A stretch of DNA of 64,000 nucleotides from Rhizobium mongolense USDA 1844 (GCF_000419765.1 NZ_ATTQ01000005.1:1-64000), one strand, 5' to 3'; positions 1-8,450 are shown, counted from the first letter of the stretch. The notes: generated by a model not told the origin, from the sequence alone. Translations and numbers: made by a program.

Positions 1-1009
1 CTGGTGGTGCAGGACAGCAGCGGCAAGACGCTACGATCCGGCCGGGTGAAGAACGACCGCCAGTCTCTGGGTGGGTTTCTGGAACGCTACCGGGAGAATT
101 CGCATGCGGTTGTCGAGGCGACCCGCAACTGGATGGTGATCTACGATTGGCTCGACGACATTTGTGATGATGTCGTTCTCGCCCATCCCTGGAAGGTCAA
201 GGCCATTGCCGACGCCAAGATCAAGACCGACAAGATCGATGCGACGGTGCTGGCGCATCTGCTCAGAGCCGACCTGGTGCCGGAGGCCTGGGCGCCTGGA
301 GAGCGAGCCCGCGAGCTGCGCGTCGCCCTGCGTGAGCGGATGTTTTACGTGCGGCTGCGGACGATGACGAAGAACCGTATCGTCACGGTGTTTGATCGTC
401 ATCCGGAGCAGACGGCGCAGCTGAAGAAGCTCGGCGACCTGTTCGGCAAGGCCGGCCGCCTCCAGCTGGCGCAGGTGAACGTGTCAGAGATCGACCGCAT
501 CCAGATCGATCGTGGCCTCGACTTCATCGGCGACATTGATGTGCGGATCAAGCAGTCGGAGGCGACGATCCGGGCGATGACCAAGACCAATGGCAGTGAA
601 GCTGTTGAAGACGATCCCGGGCATCGGCGAGTTCTTCGCCCGGCTGATCGATGCCGAGATCGACGACCCATCGCGGTTTCGCAACCCGAAGAAGCTCGCC
701 GCCTATGCCGGACTGGTGCCGTCGAGCTATTCCTCCGGCGGCAAGACCTTCCACGGCAAGATCATCAAGCAGGGCAACAAGTGGCTGCGCTGGGCTTTCG
801 TCGAGGCGGTCGCCCCGGCCATCGCCAGCGATGCGCAGCTTCGCGCCCAATACGAGCATCTGAAGTGCAGAGGAGTGAACAAGGCGCGTGTTGCCATTGC
901 GCGCAAGCTTTTGACGATCGCCTTCCAGATTCTGCGTGACCAGCGCGCTTACGAGCGGCGCGGCGAAAACACCATGGAAGGGACGTCGACGATATCCCGG
1001 TTGTCCTGA
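1..1009 (+). pseudogene. IS110-family transposase, frameshifted and cut by window edge
   Basis: Remnant of an IS110/IS116/IS902 transposase, a DEDD-type enzyme that moves its own insertion sequence. The first reading frame (to about 590) carries the typical N-terminal part with the block AIADAKIKTDKIDA. The C-terminal Transposase_20 part (LKTIPGIGEFFARLI through GNKWLRWAFVEA) continues in a different frame from about 590 to 1009. One single-base indel near 590-600 joins them into the expected protein. The 5' end lies outside the window, so the first 10-20 residues are missing. IS110 members normally encode one uninterrupted ORF, so I read this as inactivation, though a sequencing error cannot be excluded. 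Confidence 0.85.
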
Positions 1010-1274
1010 TGGCCGTTTAGCGAGCTCGGCAGGACTGGGCTGCGCTCTTGAAGGAGAATGGGAAACCGGGAGCCGAACGCCACTCTGTGACCGAAGCCAG
1101 GAACGGCATCAGGTTACGAATTGGAGAATGACCGCAGGATGCAAACAACGCTGTCCAGCGGAGGGAGAGATTTAGCCGATCGGCAAAACAGCCGGTCAAA
1201 ACACAACGGAACCCAAGGAAAAGCCGCCAGTTAAAGGCGTTTTGTCCCTTGTGTTCTTTCATTGGAGAACGGCG

Positions 1275-1613
1275 ATGACCGCAACGACCCGCGAAGACAC
1301 CGTCCGGGGCCTTTACAAAGCCTATGTCGAAGGCCGTAAGGATATCGTCCGCGGCATGCTGAGCGAGGATTTCACCTTCTCGAGCCCGCGTGACGATCAT
1401 ATCGACCGCAACGCCTATTTCGCCCGCTGCTGGCCGGAACCGCCGCCCTTTCGCGGCATGGAGATCGAATTCCTGGCGATCGACGGCGACGAGGCCGTCG
1501 TCCGCTACCGCGCCAAAAAAGCTGACGGCACCGCCTTCCGAAACATGGAGGCGCTGCGCTTCAAGGACGGCAAGCTTGCTTCGGTGGAGGTCTATTTCGG
1601 GCGTGATGTCTAA
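1275..1613 (+). CDS. SnoaL/NTF2-like family protein
   Basis: 112-residue protein of the NTF2-like cone fold. The N-terminal helix region contains GLYKAYVEGRKDIVRGMLSE, followed by FTFSSPRDDHIDRNAYFARCWP and beta strands ending in RFKDGKLASVEVYFGRDV. This pattern matches ketosteroid-isomerase-like/SnoaL proteins, whose members range from isomerases to ligand-binding proteins, so no substrate can be named. I start at the ATG at 1275, preceded by GGAGAA, rather than an upstream in-frame start at 1242. It stands alone downstream of the broken transposase. Confidence 0.75.
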   Translation: MTATTREDTVRGLYKAYVEGRKDIVRGMLSEDFTFSSPRDDHIDRNAYFARCWPEPPPFRGMEIEFLAIDGDEAVVRYRAKKADGTAFRNMEALRFKDGKLASVEVYFGRDV

Positions 1614-1629
1614 TCGCATTTGCCTTGGG

Positions 1630-1964
1630 TCAAGGTGGACTGGCCAGTCGGCATCCTCGCCCGTGTTGCAGAACAGGCAACGCGGCGTAGACTGATTGAT
1701 TGGAGCGGCCCTCAGCGGCAATGTTTTCTTCAGACCGGTCGGGTGCGGGAGCGAGTTGTATCCGCGGTCGCAAGGTACGGACGAGATAATCAACCTCGCC
1801 TGACTGGTAGCGCCGCGTCGACAGCCCGAGGCCCAACCGAGCGCGAAGTTCGGAAGTTTTCTATCACTGATCGAGCTAATTTCGACAAACAGCGACCCGT
1901 AGAAATCTTGGGGCACGCCGCCAAATCGGAAGTGCCGACCGTCGTGTAGCTGGTCATGCGCCAT
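1630..1964 (-). pseudogene. possible degenerate coding remnant, unidentified
   Basis: The minus strand shows a protein-like stretch beginning MAHDQLHDGRHFRFGGVPQDF and continuing to about LPNFALGWAS. It then appears to jump frame near 1810-1840 into YLVRTLRPRIQLAPAPDRSE down to about 1630. The two pieces read like one decayed gene, but I do not recognise the family. There is no convincing ribosome binding site. It lies between an IS remnant and the permease gene, where decay would be expected. It could also be chance open frame in GC-rich DNA. Confidence 0.25.
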
Positions 1965-1970
1965 TCGTCC

Positions 1971-2702
1971 CTAGAAAAACCGGATCGCCGACGTCGAGAT
2001 GATGACGAACGAGACAGCGATCATCAAGGGCCGCACCGGCAGGCGCTTGACGAGCATCGCGCCGAGCGGCGCGGCGATCACGCCGCCAACGATGAGGCCG
2101 ACAGCCGAACGCAGTTCCGACCAGCCGAGCGTCAGAACGAAGGTAAGCGAGATGGTGAGCGTCACCGCGAATTCCGTAAGGCTGGTAGAGCCGATCACCT
2201 TCTTCGGATCGTGCCCGCGACTGACCAGCGTGCTGGTGACGATCGGCCCCCAACCGCCGCCGCCGATCGCATCGAGCACGCCGCCGCATAGCCCGGCCGG
2301 CGGCACGATCCAGTCCTTGACGTCGCGCGGCCAGCGCGGCTGGAATGCCTTGAAGAGGATGACGAGGCCGATGGCGATCAGATAGGCCGAAACGAAGGGC
2401 TCGATCGCCTTGCCTTCGACATTGGCGAGGATATAGGCTCCGACCGCCCCGCCGATCATCCCTGCAGGCGCCAGCCGCGCCACGAGTTTCCAGTCGACAT
2501 TGCGGTGATAGACATGCGATGCGCCTGATGCTGCGGTCGTGAAAATCTCCGCCACATGTGTCATTGCGCTGGCATTGGCAACGGGCACGCCAAGTGCCAG
2601 CAGGCTCGTCGTCGAAAGCACCCCGAACGCCATGCCAAGCGCGCCATCGACGATTTGAGCGCAGAAGCCGACCAGCACGAAAAAGAAGAAATCGAGCGTC
2701 AT
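1971..2702 (-). CDS. TauE/SafE (DUF81) family permease
   Basis: 243-residue inner-membrane protein of the TauE/SafE family, associated with export of sulfite, organosulfonates or related anions. It begins MTLDFFFFVLVGFCAQIVDGALGMAFG, a first helix with the family's characteristic glycine-rich start. A second half repeats the fold, with LCGGVLDAIGGGGWGPIVTSTL at about residues 130-150. About eight hydrophobic segments are visible and the protein ends in a membrane helix. The start at 2702 has a good GGGGAG Shine-Dalgarno sequence; an upstream in-frame extension to 2777 lacks one. No sulfur-metabolism gene lies beside it, so the substrate is open. Confidence 0.85.
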   Translation of the reverse strand: MTLDFFFFVLVGFCAQIVDGALGMAFGVLSTTSLLALGVPVANASAMTHVAEIFTTAASGASHVYHRNVDWKLVARLAPAGMIGGAVGAYILANVEGKAIEPFVSAYLIAIGLVILFKAFQPRWPRDVKDWIVPPAGLCGGVLDAIGGGGWGPIVTSTLVSRGHDPKKVIGSTSLTEFAVTLTISLTFVLTLGWSELRSAVGLIVGGVIAAPLGAMLVKRLPVRPLMIAVSFVIISTSAIRFF

Positions 2703-2840
2703 CAAACTCCCCGAACTGGCGGCTTCGCAAGGGAACACGCAAAAGGCGAGAAAAGTTCCTTTCGCAGTGTCCGGCAATCGCTTGCTTCAGGCGCCAAGTT
2801 TCGCGCGATAACGCCTTTGTAGCAATGGAAGAAATCGTGC

Positions 2841-3130
2841 GTGGCTGAAGCGGTCGAAGTGTTCATCAAACGCTGGCAGGGCCAGGAAGGCGGCCAGCGG
2901 AGCGCTCTTCCTGACGGATCTTTGCGGTCCCGGGCCTGCCGCCTGCCGATCCCGCCTCCACGACCACGGAAGGCAACGGCCACGTCTTCCAAAGGGTCAT
3001 GCGCGAAACCGTCCAGGAGGGCCTGGTCTTCAGTATGCGCATCGATCTTCGCAAGCGCGACTGCTTCATTCTCGAAGCCAAAAGAAGCTCGTCGATCCGC
3101 AGGATGCGCCGACGCTGCCGAGCGGCATCG
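2841..3130 (+). pseudogene. relic of MmeI-like (type IIL) DNA methyltransferase N-terminus
   Basis: Three consecutive pieces in three frames reconstruct the N-terminus of an MmeI/type IIL-like class I DNA methyltransferase-restriction protein. AEAVEVFIKRWQGQEGGQ is in the frame of 2841, LFLTDLCG in the frame of 2905, and GLPPADPASTTTEGNG continuing to IDLRKRDCFILEAKRSS in the frame of 2933. The last block matches the N-terminal nuclease-like region with its conserved (D/E)xK motif (FILEAK). At least two indels separate the pieces and nothing of the roughly 900-residue remainder follows, so this is a dead fragment. It marks a lost restriction-modification locus. Confidence 0.6.
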
Positions 3131-3459
3131 CTTGAGGTCCCTGCCGCGGTCGCAAAGGCATTTGGCAAGGAGGGCGGACAGCCTTGGCTGCGGTTAACCC
3201 ACGACCTGATGACCCCAGTCGCGTTGATTGCCGGTTCATCCCCGAGGGTTCCACCAGATCAAAGCTGCAATAGTTGCAGAAAATAGAAGGATGAGGCTCT
3301 CTTCACGCCGCGAGATGAGTTGCCTTGGCGCACGGATTCGACATTGTGGCAATTTGCTACAATATTTTGCGCTTAACCATATCGCTTAGGCTTTCGTTCA
3401 TCCTCCCGCATCAGTTTGCGCCCCGGTGGCTGGGAACCAACCATTGAGGATCGGAAGCT
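3131..3459. other. intergenic region without recognisable gene
   Basis: Follows the methyltransferase relic. Its first 100 bases may still belong to that relic, but the frame is lost. The part around 3335-3390 is richer in A and T and probably contains the promoter for the small membrane protein starting at 3460. I see no RNA gene here. Confidence 0.5.
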
Positions 3460-3609
3460 ATGACCCATGCACTCGTGCTTTTCTCGGCCGTAACCGCGAT
3501 CGTCGTATCGATATCGGCGATCGGCAGTCAGCCGGCGCCGAACAATTCGAAATGGCCGGAAATCCATCCGGCGAAAACCTCGCGCGTTCTGCCCGCGCCT
3601 GAGCGTTGA
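3460..3609 (+). CDS. small single-pass membrane or secreted protein, unknown
   Basis: 49-codon ORF starting ATG ACC CAT with GAGGA placed about nine bases upstream. The N-terminus LVLFSAVTAIVVSISAIG is one hydrophobic segment that could be a signal peptide or a membrane anchor. A proline-rich, polar tail follows (QPAPNNSKWPEIHPAKTS). Small ORFs of this size and type are common in rhizobia. No function can be assigned. The ribosome binding site and hydrophobic pattern are the only support. Confidence 0.5.
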   Translation: MTHALVLFSAVTAIVVSISAIGSQPAPNNSKWPEIHPAKTSRVLPAPER

Positions 3610-3683
3610 TGAACGGGCAGTTCATGATCGGTTCAGGACCGCACGGCTAAATCTCGCTTCGGCTGGATTTATGGAGACTCGCA

Positions 3684-4004
3684 ATGAAGATTATCTCGCT
3701 GGCAGCAGCGCTCGTTATCGGAGGCCTTTCGGCAGTTTCCGCCGAAGCGATGCCGATGGCGCCGGCGCGTGCCGATACCGCCGCCCCGTCTGCGATCACG
3801 AAAGTCGATTATGCCTGCGGGCCCGGATGGCGCCTGAACCGCTGGGGCGAATGCCGCCCGCGCTTCTACCGTCCGCCGCCGCCGCGCTACTGGCATCGCC
3901 CGCCGCCACGTTGGGGCTGGGGTTGGGAGCGGCCGCACCATCGCCGCGACCGCGACTGGGGCCGCTACGACCGCTATGACCGCTACGAGCGCAGCAGTTT
4001 TTGA
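3684..4004 (+). CDS. secreted GCG_CRPN-type protein, Pro/Trp/Arg-rich
   Basis: 106-residue exported protein. Residues 1-22 form a signal peptide (MKIISLAAALVIGGLSAVSAEA). The mature part has the motif CGPGWRLNRWGECRP, typical of small alphaproteobacterial proteins that carry a GCG..CRPN segment before a low-complexity tail. The tail is rich in Pro, Arg, Trp and Tyr, with RPPPPRYWHRPPPRW followed by repeated RYDRYD. The two cysteines could form a disulfide in the periplasm. Family members have no proven function. A rho-independent terminator follows directly. Confidence 0.8.
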   Translation: MKIISLAAALVIGGLSAVSAEAMPMAPARADTAAPSAITKVDYACGPGWRLNRWGECRPRFYRPPPPRYWHRPPPRWGWGWERPHHRRDRDWGRYDRYDRYERSSF

Positions 4005-4039
4005 GCGGCGCAGCGATCGGTAAACGCTGAGATTGACGA

Positions 4040-4073
4040 AGCCGGGACGAAATGTCGCCCCGGCTTTATTTTG
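4040..4073 (+). terminator. rho-independent terminator after the GCG_CRPN gene
   Basis: Inverted repeat AGCCGGG / CCCGGCT around a short loop, followed by TTTATTTT. It lies between the 3' ends of two convergent genes and overlaps the last codons of the downstream minus-strand gene. Confidence 0.65.
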
Positions 4074-4869
4074 CTTTCCGCGTTGCCACCTTCTCCGGCG
4101 TCGTCGCTAGCGCGAATTTCTTGATTTCCTCCGGCGTCAGATAGTAGAGCCGGTCGGGTGGCGTCTCCATCGCATGCAGCCAGAGGCCGGGCTTGATGCC
4201 CATGTCGCCGAGATGGCGGGTGACGCCGGCGGTCGTGCGCTGCGCCTCCGACATGGCGCGCTCCGGCGAAAGCTTCTCCTTCGAGCCGTTGAAGACCTGG
4301 TGCACGCCGATGACGGCGCCGTCCTCGGCCTCGCGGGTCACGCCGCCGGCCATGATGATCGGGCAGGAGGAGGCGCAGAGCGCGCCGCTTGCCACCCTGG
4401 TACCGATCTTCCGTTCGCGAATGAGCTTCGACATCGCCAGCGCATCGCCGACGGCGCCGCCCGGCGAATCCAGAGAAACGGTCTTCACATATTCGCCGCG
4501 CGCGGCAATCTCCTGTTCGAAGCGGGCGGCAGCGCCGAGCTCGATTGCCCCCTGCGCCAGAAGCACACCGCCCGGCTGCAGCTCGAAACGGATCGGCTGC
4601 TTGAGCAGCTCGATGCTGGTCGTGATCTCGGAAGGTGGCGCTTGCGGTCCGCCCTCCGTCAGCGCCGGCGGCAGCACCGGCATGGTCTCCGGCTGTGCCG
4701 GATCGAAGCCCGGCAGCTCGGCATTGGCGGCGCTGATCTCGCGCCAGTCGATGACCGCAAGCACGATCGCTGCGGCAAGCAGGGCGTAAAAGGCGTGCCG
4801 TATCAGCGTGCCGTCATCTGTGGAAAGCACGTAATCCTTCAGCCGCTGCCCTGCCGTTTCCAGCCTCAT
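4066..4869 (-). CDS. membrane-anchored ClpP-like periplasmic serine protease (COG3904 type)
   Basis: 267-residue protein with one N-terminal membrane anchor at about residues 26-40, a proline-rich linker (50-80), then a ClpP/crotonase-fold domain (about 90-250). The family signature is visible: SPGG at 135-138, the nucleophile segment CASSCP at 165-170 (Ser167 or Ser168) and GVHQVF with His190. Cysteines 165 and 169 flank the serine, as in the COG3904 group of predicted periplasmic proteins. Its start codon overlaps the stop codon of the upstream gene as ATGA, so the two are translationally coupled. The substrate is unknown. It may process or quality-control envelope proteins together with its coiled-coil neighbour. 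Confidence 0.75.
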   Translation of the reverse strand: MRLETAGQRLKDYVLSTDDGTLIRHAFYALLAAAIVLAVIDWREISAANAELPGFDPAQPETMPVLPPALTEGGPQAPPSEITTSIELLKQPIRFELQPGGVLLAQGAIELGAAARFEQEIAARGEYVKTVSLDSPGGAVGDALAMSKLIRERKIGTRVASGALCASSCPIIMAGGVTREAEDGAVIGVHQVFNGSKEKLSPERAMSEAQRTTAGVTRHLGDMGIKPGLWLHAMETPPDRLYYLTPEEIKKFALATTPEKVATRKAK

Positions 4870-6167
4870 ACAGGCGGCCCCTTCCTCGGTCCCTTGCCGG
4901 AAAGATCGAAGCTCGCAATGTTCGATTGGTCCGGCGTTTCCGTTTTCTCTGCCTGAGTGAGCGCGGTTTCGAGATCGACGCCACGCTGCTGGACGGCCCG
5001 CTGAACCTCCAGCGCTTGCAGAAGCTCCGCCGCGGTGATCCGCTCCGCAAACGGCAGGCGCTGTTCCTGGCGCCGCAGCGTCGAGTGGACGATCGACAGC
5101 ATGAAGACCAGCACCGCGGGCAGGATATCGATCGAGATTGCGCCGGCCCAGCTCGGGATGAAGTCCGAAGCATAGCGCAAAACCGCTTCGGCAGAGGATA
5201 GGGGCACGAACCGCCGCTCGGCGACCGGTTCGCGCGAAAGGATCTGGTCGGCTGCCTGCGACAGCACCTTGGATTGCGCCGCAACCGAGGAGCGGATCGT
5301 CTCCATAACCTGATCCTGCCGGTTGGCGAGATCGGCCTCGCGGCCGTCGGCGACGGGGGCGATGAAGCCGAGCGAAAGGTCTTCTGCCGCACGCTTCACC
5401 GAAGGGGCGATGGAGGTCTGCTCCAGCGAGGTGATGACGCCGGAAAGCCCGACGACTTCGGCGGCGAATTGGTCGGCGCGCGGATCGATCGCGCCGGGGG
5501 CCGATACCAGCGTACGCATCGTTTCCAGGTGCTTGCGGCCCTCGTCGAAGAGCGAGGTGACGCGTTCGCGCGAGGCATTGATGCCGTTTTCGAGTTCCGT
5601 CAGCTGCGAGGCCATCTGCGAGAGAAGCTGCACGACGCTGCCTGCGCCGGTCGTGCCCGTCAGCGCGCCGGTTTCCCGCTCCTGGTCGGCCAGCCGCTCG
5701 AAGCGTTCCTGCGTGCGCTGGATGTCCGGCAGCAGGCTCTGGGCCGCAAGCGCGTTCTGATGCGCCGTGTCGAGGTCGGCGGTGTAATCCTCCAGCGTCT
5801 CGGCAAGATGCTGTTCGAGTGCGGCCGATCCTGCAAGGGCAGCCGCATTCAGCCAGCTCGACATGGCGATGATCATCGCGCAGCCGAGCGCCATGACGCC
5901 GAGCATCGCGCCGCGTCCTGCCGCACCCGTCACATGCGGATAGAAGCGCGCCATATAGGTCCAGAAGGCATAGATCGCCACCGAGACCGCGCTGGAATAG
6001 ATGAGGGCGGCGAAGAACACGGCCGTTGCCGAACCGTCGAGGATGCTGCGCACGCCGAGATAGGTGTAGACGCCCGACGCGAGCGCCAGAACGGCGAGCG
6101 CGAAACGCGTCATTGTTTCGACGGCGTCGATGCCGTCCTGCAGGCGATGGGATGCGCCGAGCGCCAT
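4866..6167 (-). CDS. four-TM membrane protein with periplasmic coiled-coil domain, unknown
   Basis: 433-residue protein. Hydrophobic helices lie at about 21-40, 47-70, 87-112 and 340-364. The roughly 225 residues between helices 3 and 4 are polar and helical with heptad-like stretches (DIQRTQERFERLADQERE, QLTELENGINASRERV), suggesting a coiled-coil domain. The C-terminal tail (365-433) is charged. It has some formal resemblance to a sensor or chemoreceptor periplasmic module, but no HAMP or signalling domain is present. The start is supported by a strong GGGAGG site. It is the first gene of a two-gene operon and probably acts as partner or scaffold for the coupled ClpP-like protease. Confidence 0.7.
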   Translation of the reverse strand: MALGASHRLQDGIDAVETMTRFALAVLALASGVYTYLGVRSILDGSATAVFFAALIYSSAVSVAIYAFWTYMARFYPHVTGAAGRGAMLGVMALGCAMIIAMSSWLNAAALAGSAALEQHLAETLEDYTADLDTAHQNALAAQSLLPDIQRTQERFERLADQERETGALTGTTGAGSVVQLLSQMASQLTELENGINASRERVTSLFDEGRKHLETMRTLVSAPGAIDPRADQFAAEVVGLSGVITSLEQTSIAPSVKRAAEDLSLGFIAPVADGREADLANRQDQVMETIRSSVAAQSKVLSQAADQILSREPVAERRFVPLSSAEAVLRYASDFIPSWAGAISIDILPAVLVFMLSIVHSTLRRQEQRLPFAERITAAELLQALEVQRAVQQRGVDLETALTQAEKTETPDQSNIASFDLSGKGPRKGPPV

Positions 6168-6283
6168 GGGTTTCCTCCCGGTGGTATCCTCTTAACAAAC
6201 CATTAAAATCCCGGCGAAAACAAGGCCCGCAAAAGCAGCGGACCGCTTAGCCGCAGGAGGTATGCCTGGGCAGGCGCCGCACC

Positions 6284-6613
6284 TTACTCTTCCGGCAGCA
6301 GGTTGAGCGTCTGCGTGTCCAGTTCGCTGCCGATTTCCGCGCCTTTCGATTGCTTGTCGTAGACACAGATATGGGTGACGAAGCCGTTGGCGCCTTTAGG
6401 CCTGCCGGTGACCAGCGCCAGCCCATAATGCGCGCTGCCGATCGGATCGACGACCGCCCTTGCATCCGCGATGGATGCGGCCGCCGCTTGCCTGCACTTG
6501 GCCTCCACATCCGCGGCAAATTCCTTCCATGCCTCGTCGGAGGAGGCGAGTGCACGACCTGCGGTCATAAAAAGGAGAATCGTTGCGGAAAGGCGGATAT
6601 TATTCCTCTGCAT
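6284..6613 (-). CDS. small periplasmic protein, unknown
   Basis: 109-residue protein starting MQRNNIRLS with a signal peptide ending near RALA/SS (about residue 24). The mature domain contains two cysteines (EAKCRQAA and THICVYDK) and ends in TQTLNLLPEE. The internal start at 6613 is chosen because the hydrophobic segment directly follows it; the longer in-frame extension has no secretion logic. Similar short secreted proteins of unknown role occur in rhizobia. Its promoter region abuts that of the divergent superoxide dismutase. Confidence 0.65.
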   Translation of the reverse strand: MQRNNIRLSATILLFMTAGRALASSDEAWKEFAADVEAKCRQAAAASIADARAVVDPIGSAHYGLALVTGRPKGANGFVTHICVYDKQSKGAEIGSELDTQTLNLLPEE

Positions 6614-6824
6614 CTTGGTTCCCTTGGGCGTGGTGTCTGCCGGAAGCGCGGTTACATGCCGATGATGGGCGATTTTTGTCACCGAAGCCAGGCCTGCAGG
6701 CGAGGCAAATTTTCCTCGGAGGCGGCCGATTTTTGATGTTTCCACCGTTGCCTCCCTACGTTTCCGCTCCTATGTTCCGCCTCACCTGCCGATCCCGCAA
6801 TCTATTGCCAAGAGGAGATCTACA

Positions 6825-7427
6825 ATGGCTTTCGAATTGCCCGCACTCCCGTACGACTACGAAGCTCTCGCACCTTTCATGTCGAAGGAGACGCTGGAGT
6901 TCCACCACGACAAGCACCACAAGGCTTACGTCGACAACGGCAACAAGCTGGCGGCTGAAGCAGGCCTGGCCGACCTCTCGCTCGAAGAGGTCGTAAAGAA
7001 GTCCTTCGGCACCAATGCCGGCCTCTTCAACAACGCGGCCCAGCACTACAACCACGTCCATTTCTGGAAGTGGATGAAGAAGGGCGGCGGCGGCAACAAG
7101 CTGCCGGGCAAGCTGGAGGCGGCCTTCAACTCCGACTTAGGCGGCTATGACAAGTTCAAGGCCGATTTCGCCAATGCCGGCGCAACACAGTTCGGCTCGG
7201 GCTGGGCCTGGGTTTCCGTCAAGAACGGCAAGCTCGAAATCTCCAAGACCCCGAACGGTGAAAACCCGCTCGTGCACGGCGCCACCCCGATCCTCGGCGT
7301 CGATGTCTGGGAGCATTCCTACTACATTGACTACCGCAACGCCCGCCCGAAGTACCTCGAAGCCTTCATCGACAGCCTGATCAACTGGGACTACGTCCTG
7401 GAGCGTTACGAAGCCGCCACCAAGTAA
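6825..7427 (+). CDS. sodB: Fe/Mn superoxide dismutase
   Basis: 200-residue cytosolic enzyme that converts superoxide to hydrogen peroxide and oxygen. The family's metal-binding and signature blocks are visible: LEFHHDKHHKAYV near residue 25, NNAAQHYNHVHFWKWM near 70-85, and the Fe/Mn-SOD signature DVWEHSYY near 161-168. Length and order are standard. Rhizobial homologues are usually called SodB although some accept either metal, so the metal preference is not decided here. A GAGGAG-type ribosome binding site precedes the ATG. A hairpin terminator follows, so it is likely monocistronic. Confidence 0.95.
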   Translation: MAFELPALPYDYEALAPFMSKETLEFHHDKHHKAYVDNGNKLAAEAGLADLSLEEVVKKSFGTNAGLFNNAAQHYNHVHFWKWMKKGGGGNKLPGKLEAAFNSDLGGYDKFKADFANAGATQFGSGWAWVSVKNGKLEISKTPNGENPLVHGATPILGVDVWEHSYYIDYRNARPKYLEAFIDSLINWDYVLERYEAATK

Positions 7428-7448
7428 GGGGTCTATCGCGTTGAAATC

Positions 7449-7482
7449 CAGCACCCGGCGCCTTGAAACGCCGGGTGTTTTC
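7449..7482 (+). terminator. rho-independent terminator after sodB
   Basis: Inverted repeat ACCCGGCG / CGCCGGGT with a short loop followed by GTTTTCGTTTT. It lies 25-50 bases behind the sodB stop and contains a TTG that could be mistaken for a start of the next gene. Confidence 0.75.
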
Positions 7483-7534
7483 GTTTTCGCTCCCTGTCAC
7501 GGCCCTGTCATCCGTCGCTCCTAAAGCAACCGCC

Positions 7535-8380
7535 ATGCCTTCCTCGGACACTCTCCTTTTTCGCTTCGGCATCATTGCCGACCCGCAATATGCAGCGATC
7601 GCGCCGAATGCCGCGATGGACCGCTATTATGCCAACAGCCTCGCGAAGCTCGCCGAAGCGATCGAGGTTTTCAACGGCGAGGAACTGAGCTTCGTGATGA
7701 CGCTCGGCGATCTCATCGACGGGAGTTGGGAGAGCTTCGACGATATCCTGCCGGTCTACGAAAAGCTCCGCCACGAGAACCTCTTCCTGCTTGGCAATCA
7801 CGATTTCGCGGTCCCTGCGGAGCATCTTGCCTCTGTTTCCGCACGCGTCGGTCTGGCGTCGCCCTATTACGCCTTCTCGTGCCGTGGCTGGCGTTTCGTC
7901 GTTTTGAACGGCAACGAAGTCAGCACGTCCGCGCCCCCGGAAGGACATCCATACCGCGAACTCGCAGCCGAGCGTCTGGCGGCGCTGGCGGCAACGGGCG
8001 CGATCAACGCCCATCGCTGGAATGCGTCACTGAGCGACGAGCAGTTCGCATGGTTTGCGGCCGAACTGGATGCGGCAGAAGCCGCCCGCCAGCGCGTGAT
8101 CGTGATGAACCACTATCCGGTCTATCCGCCGAACGAGCACGACATGTGGGACCGCGAACGCATCATCGATCTCATCTCCGGCCATGACAACGCCGTTGCC
8201 TATTTCTGCGGCCACAACCACGTCGGCAACTACGGCAAGACCGGCGGCTGCCACTTCGTCAATTTCAAGGGCATGGTCGACTCCGAAACGGAAAACACCT
8301 TCGCCATCGTCGAAGTCTTCGAAGACCGCCTCGAAATCCGCGGTTTCGGCCGCGAGGAAAGCCGCACGCTGGTGCTGTAG
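7535..8380 (+). CDS. calcineurin-like metallophosphoesterase, ADPRibase-Mn type
   Basis: 281-residue enzyme of the calcineurin-like phosphoesterase superfamily. All metal-binding blocks are in order: FGIIADPQYA (Asp near residue 14), GDLID, GNHDF, VIVMNHYPVYP and the C-terminal GHNHVGNYG. The DPQY form of block one and the GHNHVGNYG ending resemble Mn-dependent ADP-ribose/CDP-alcohol pyrophosphatases, so a nucleotide-diphosphate substrate is likely but inferred. I start at the ATG at 7535; an upstream in-frame TTG at 7463 sits inside the sodB terminator stem. No signal peptide is seen from this start. Confidence 0.8.
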   Translation: MPSSDTLLFRFGIIADPQYAAIAPNAAMDRYYANSLAKLAEAIEVFNGEELSFVMTLGDLIDGSWESFDDILPVYEKLRHENLFLLGNHDFAVPAEHLASVSARVGLASPYYAFSCRGWRFVVLNGNEVSTSAPPEGHPYRELAAERLAALAATGAINAHRWNASLSDEQFAWFAAELDAAEAARQRVIVMNHYPVYPPNEHDMWDRERIIDLISGHDNAVAYFCGHNHVGNYGKTGGCHFVNFKGMVDSETENTFAIVEVFEDRLEIRGFGREESRTLVL

Positions 8381-8450
8381 AGCCGGCAACGGTTATCCGC
8401 CCAATGGATGCCCCTCCTGAAAAGTTAGGCATGAGACCCTTTAGGAGGCC

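Noticed and set aside
1017..1964. 315-codon minus-strand frame across the NTF2-like gene
   Set aside because: Most of it is antisense to the NTF2-like gene. Only the first part (1630-1964) looks protein-like and is listed separately at low confidence.
7463..7534. 24-codon N-terminal extension of the metallophosphoesterase from a TTG
   Set aside because: The TTG lies in the sodB terminator stem; the ATG at 7535 is more credible.
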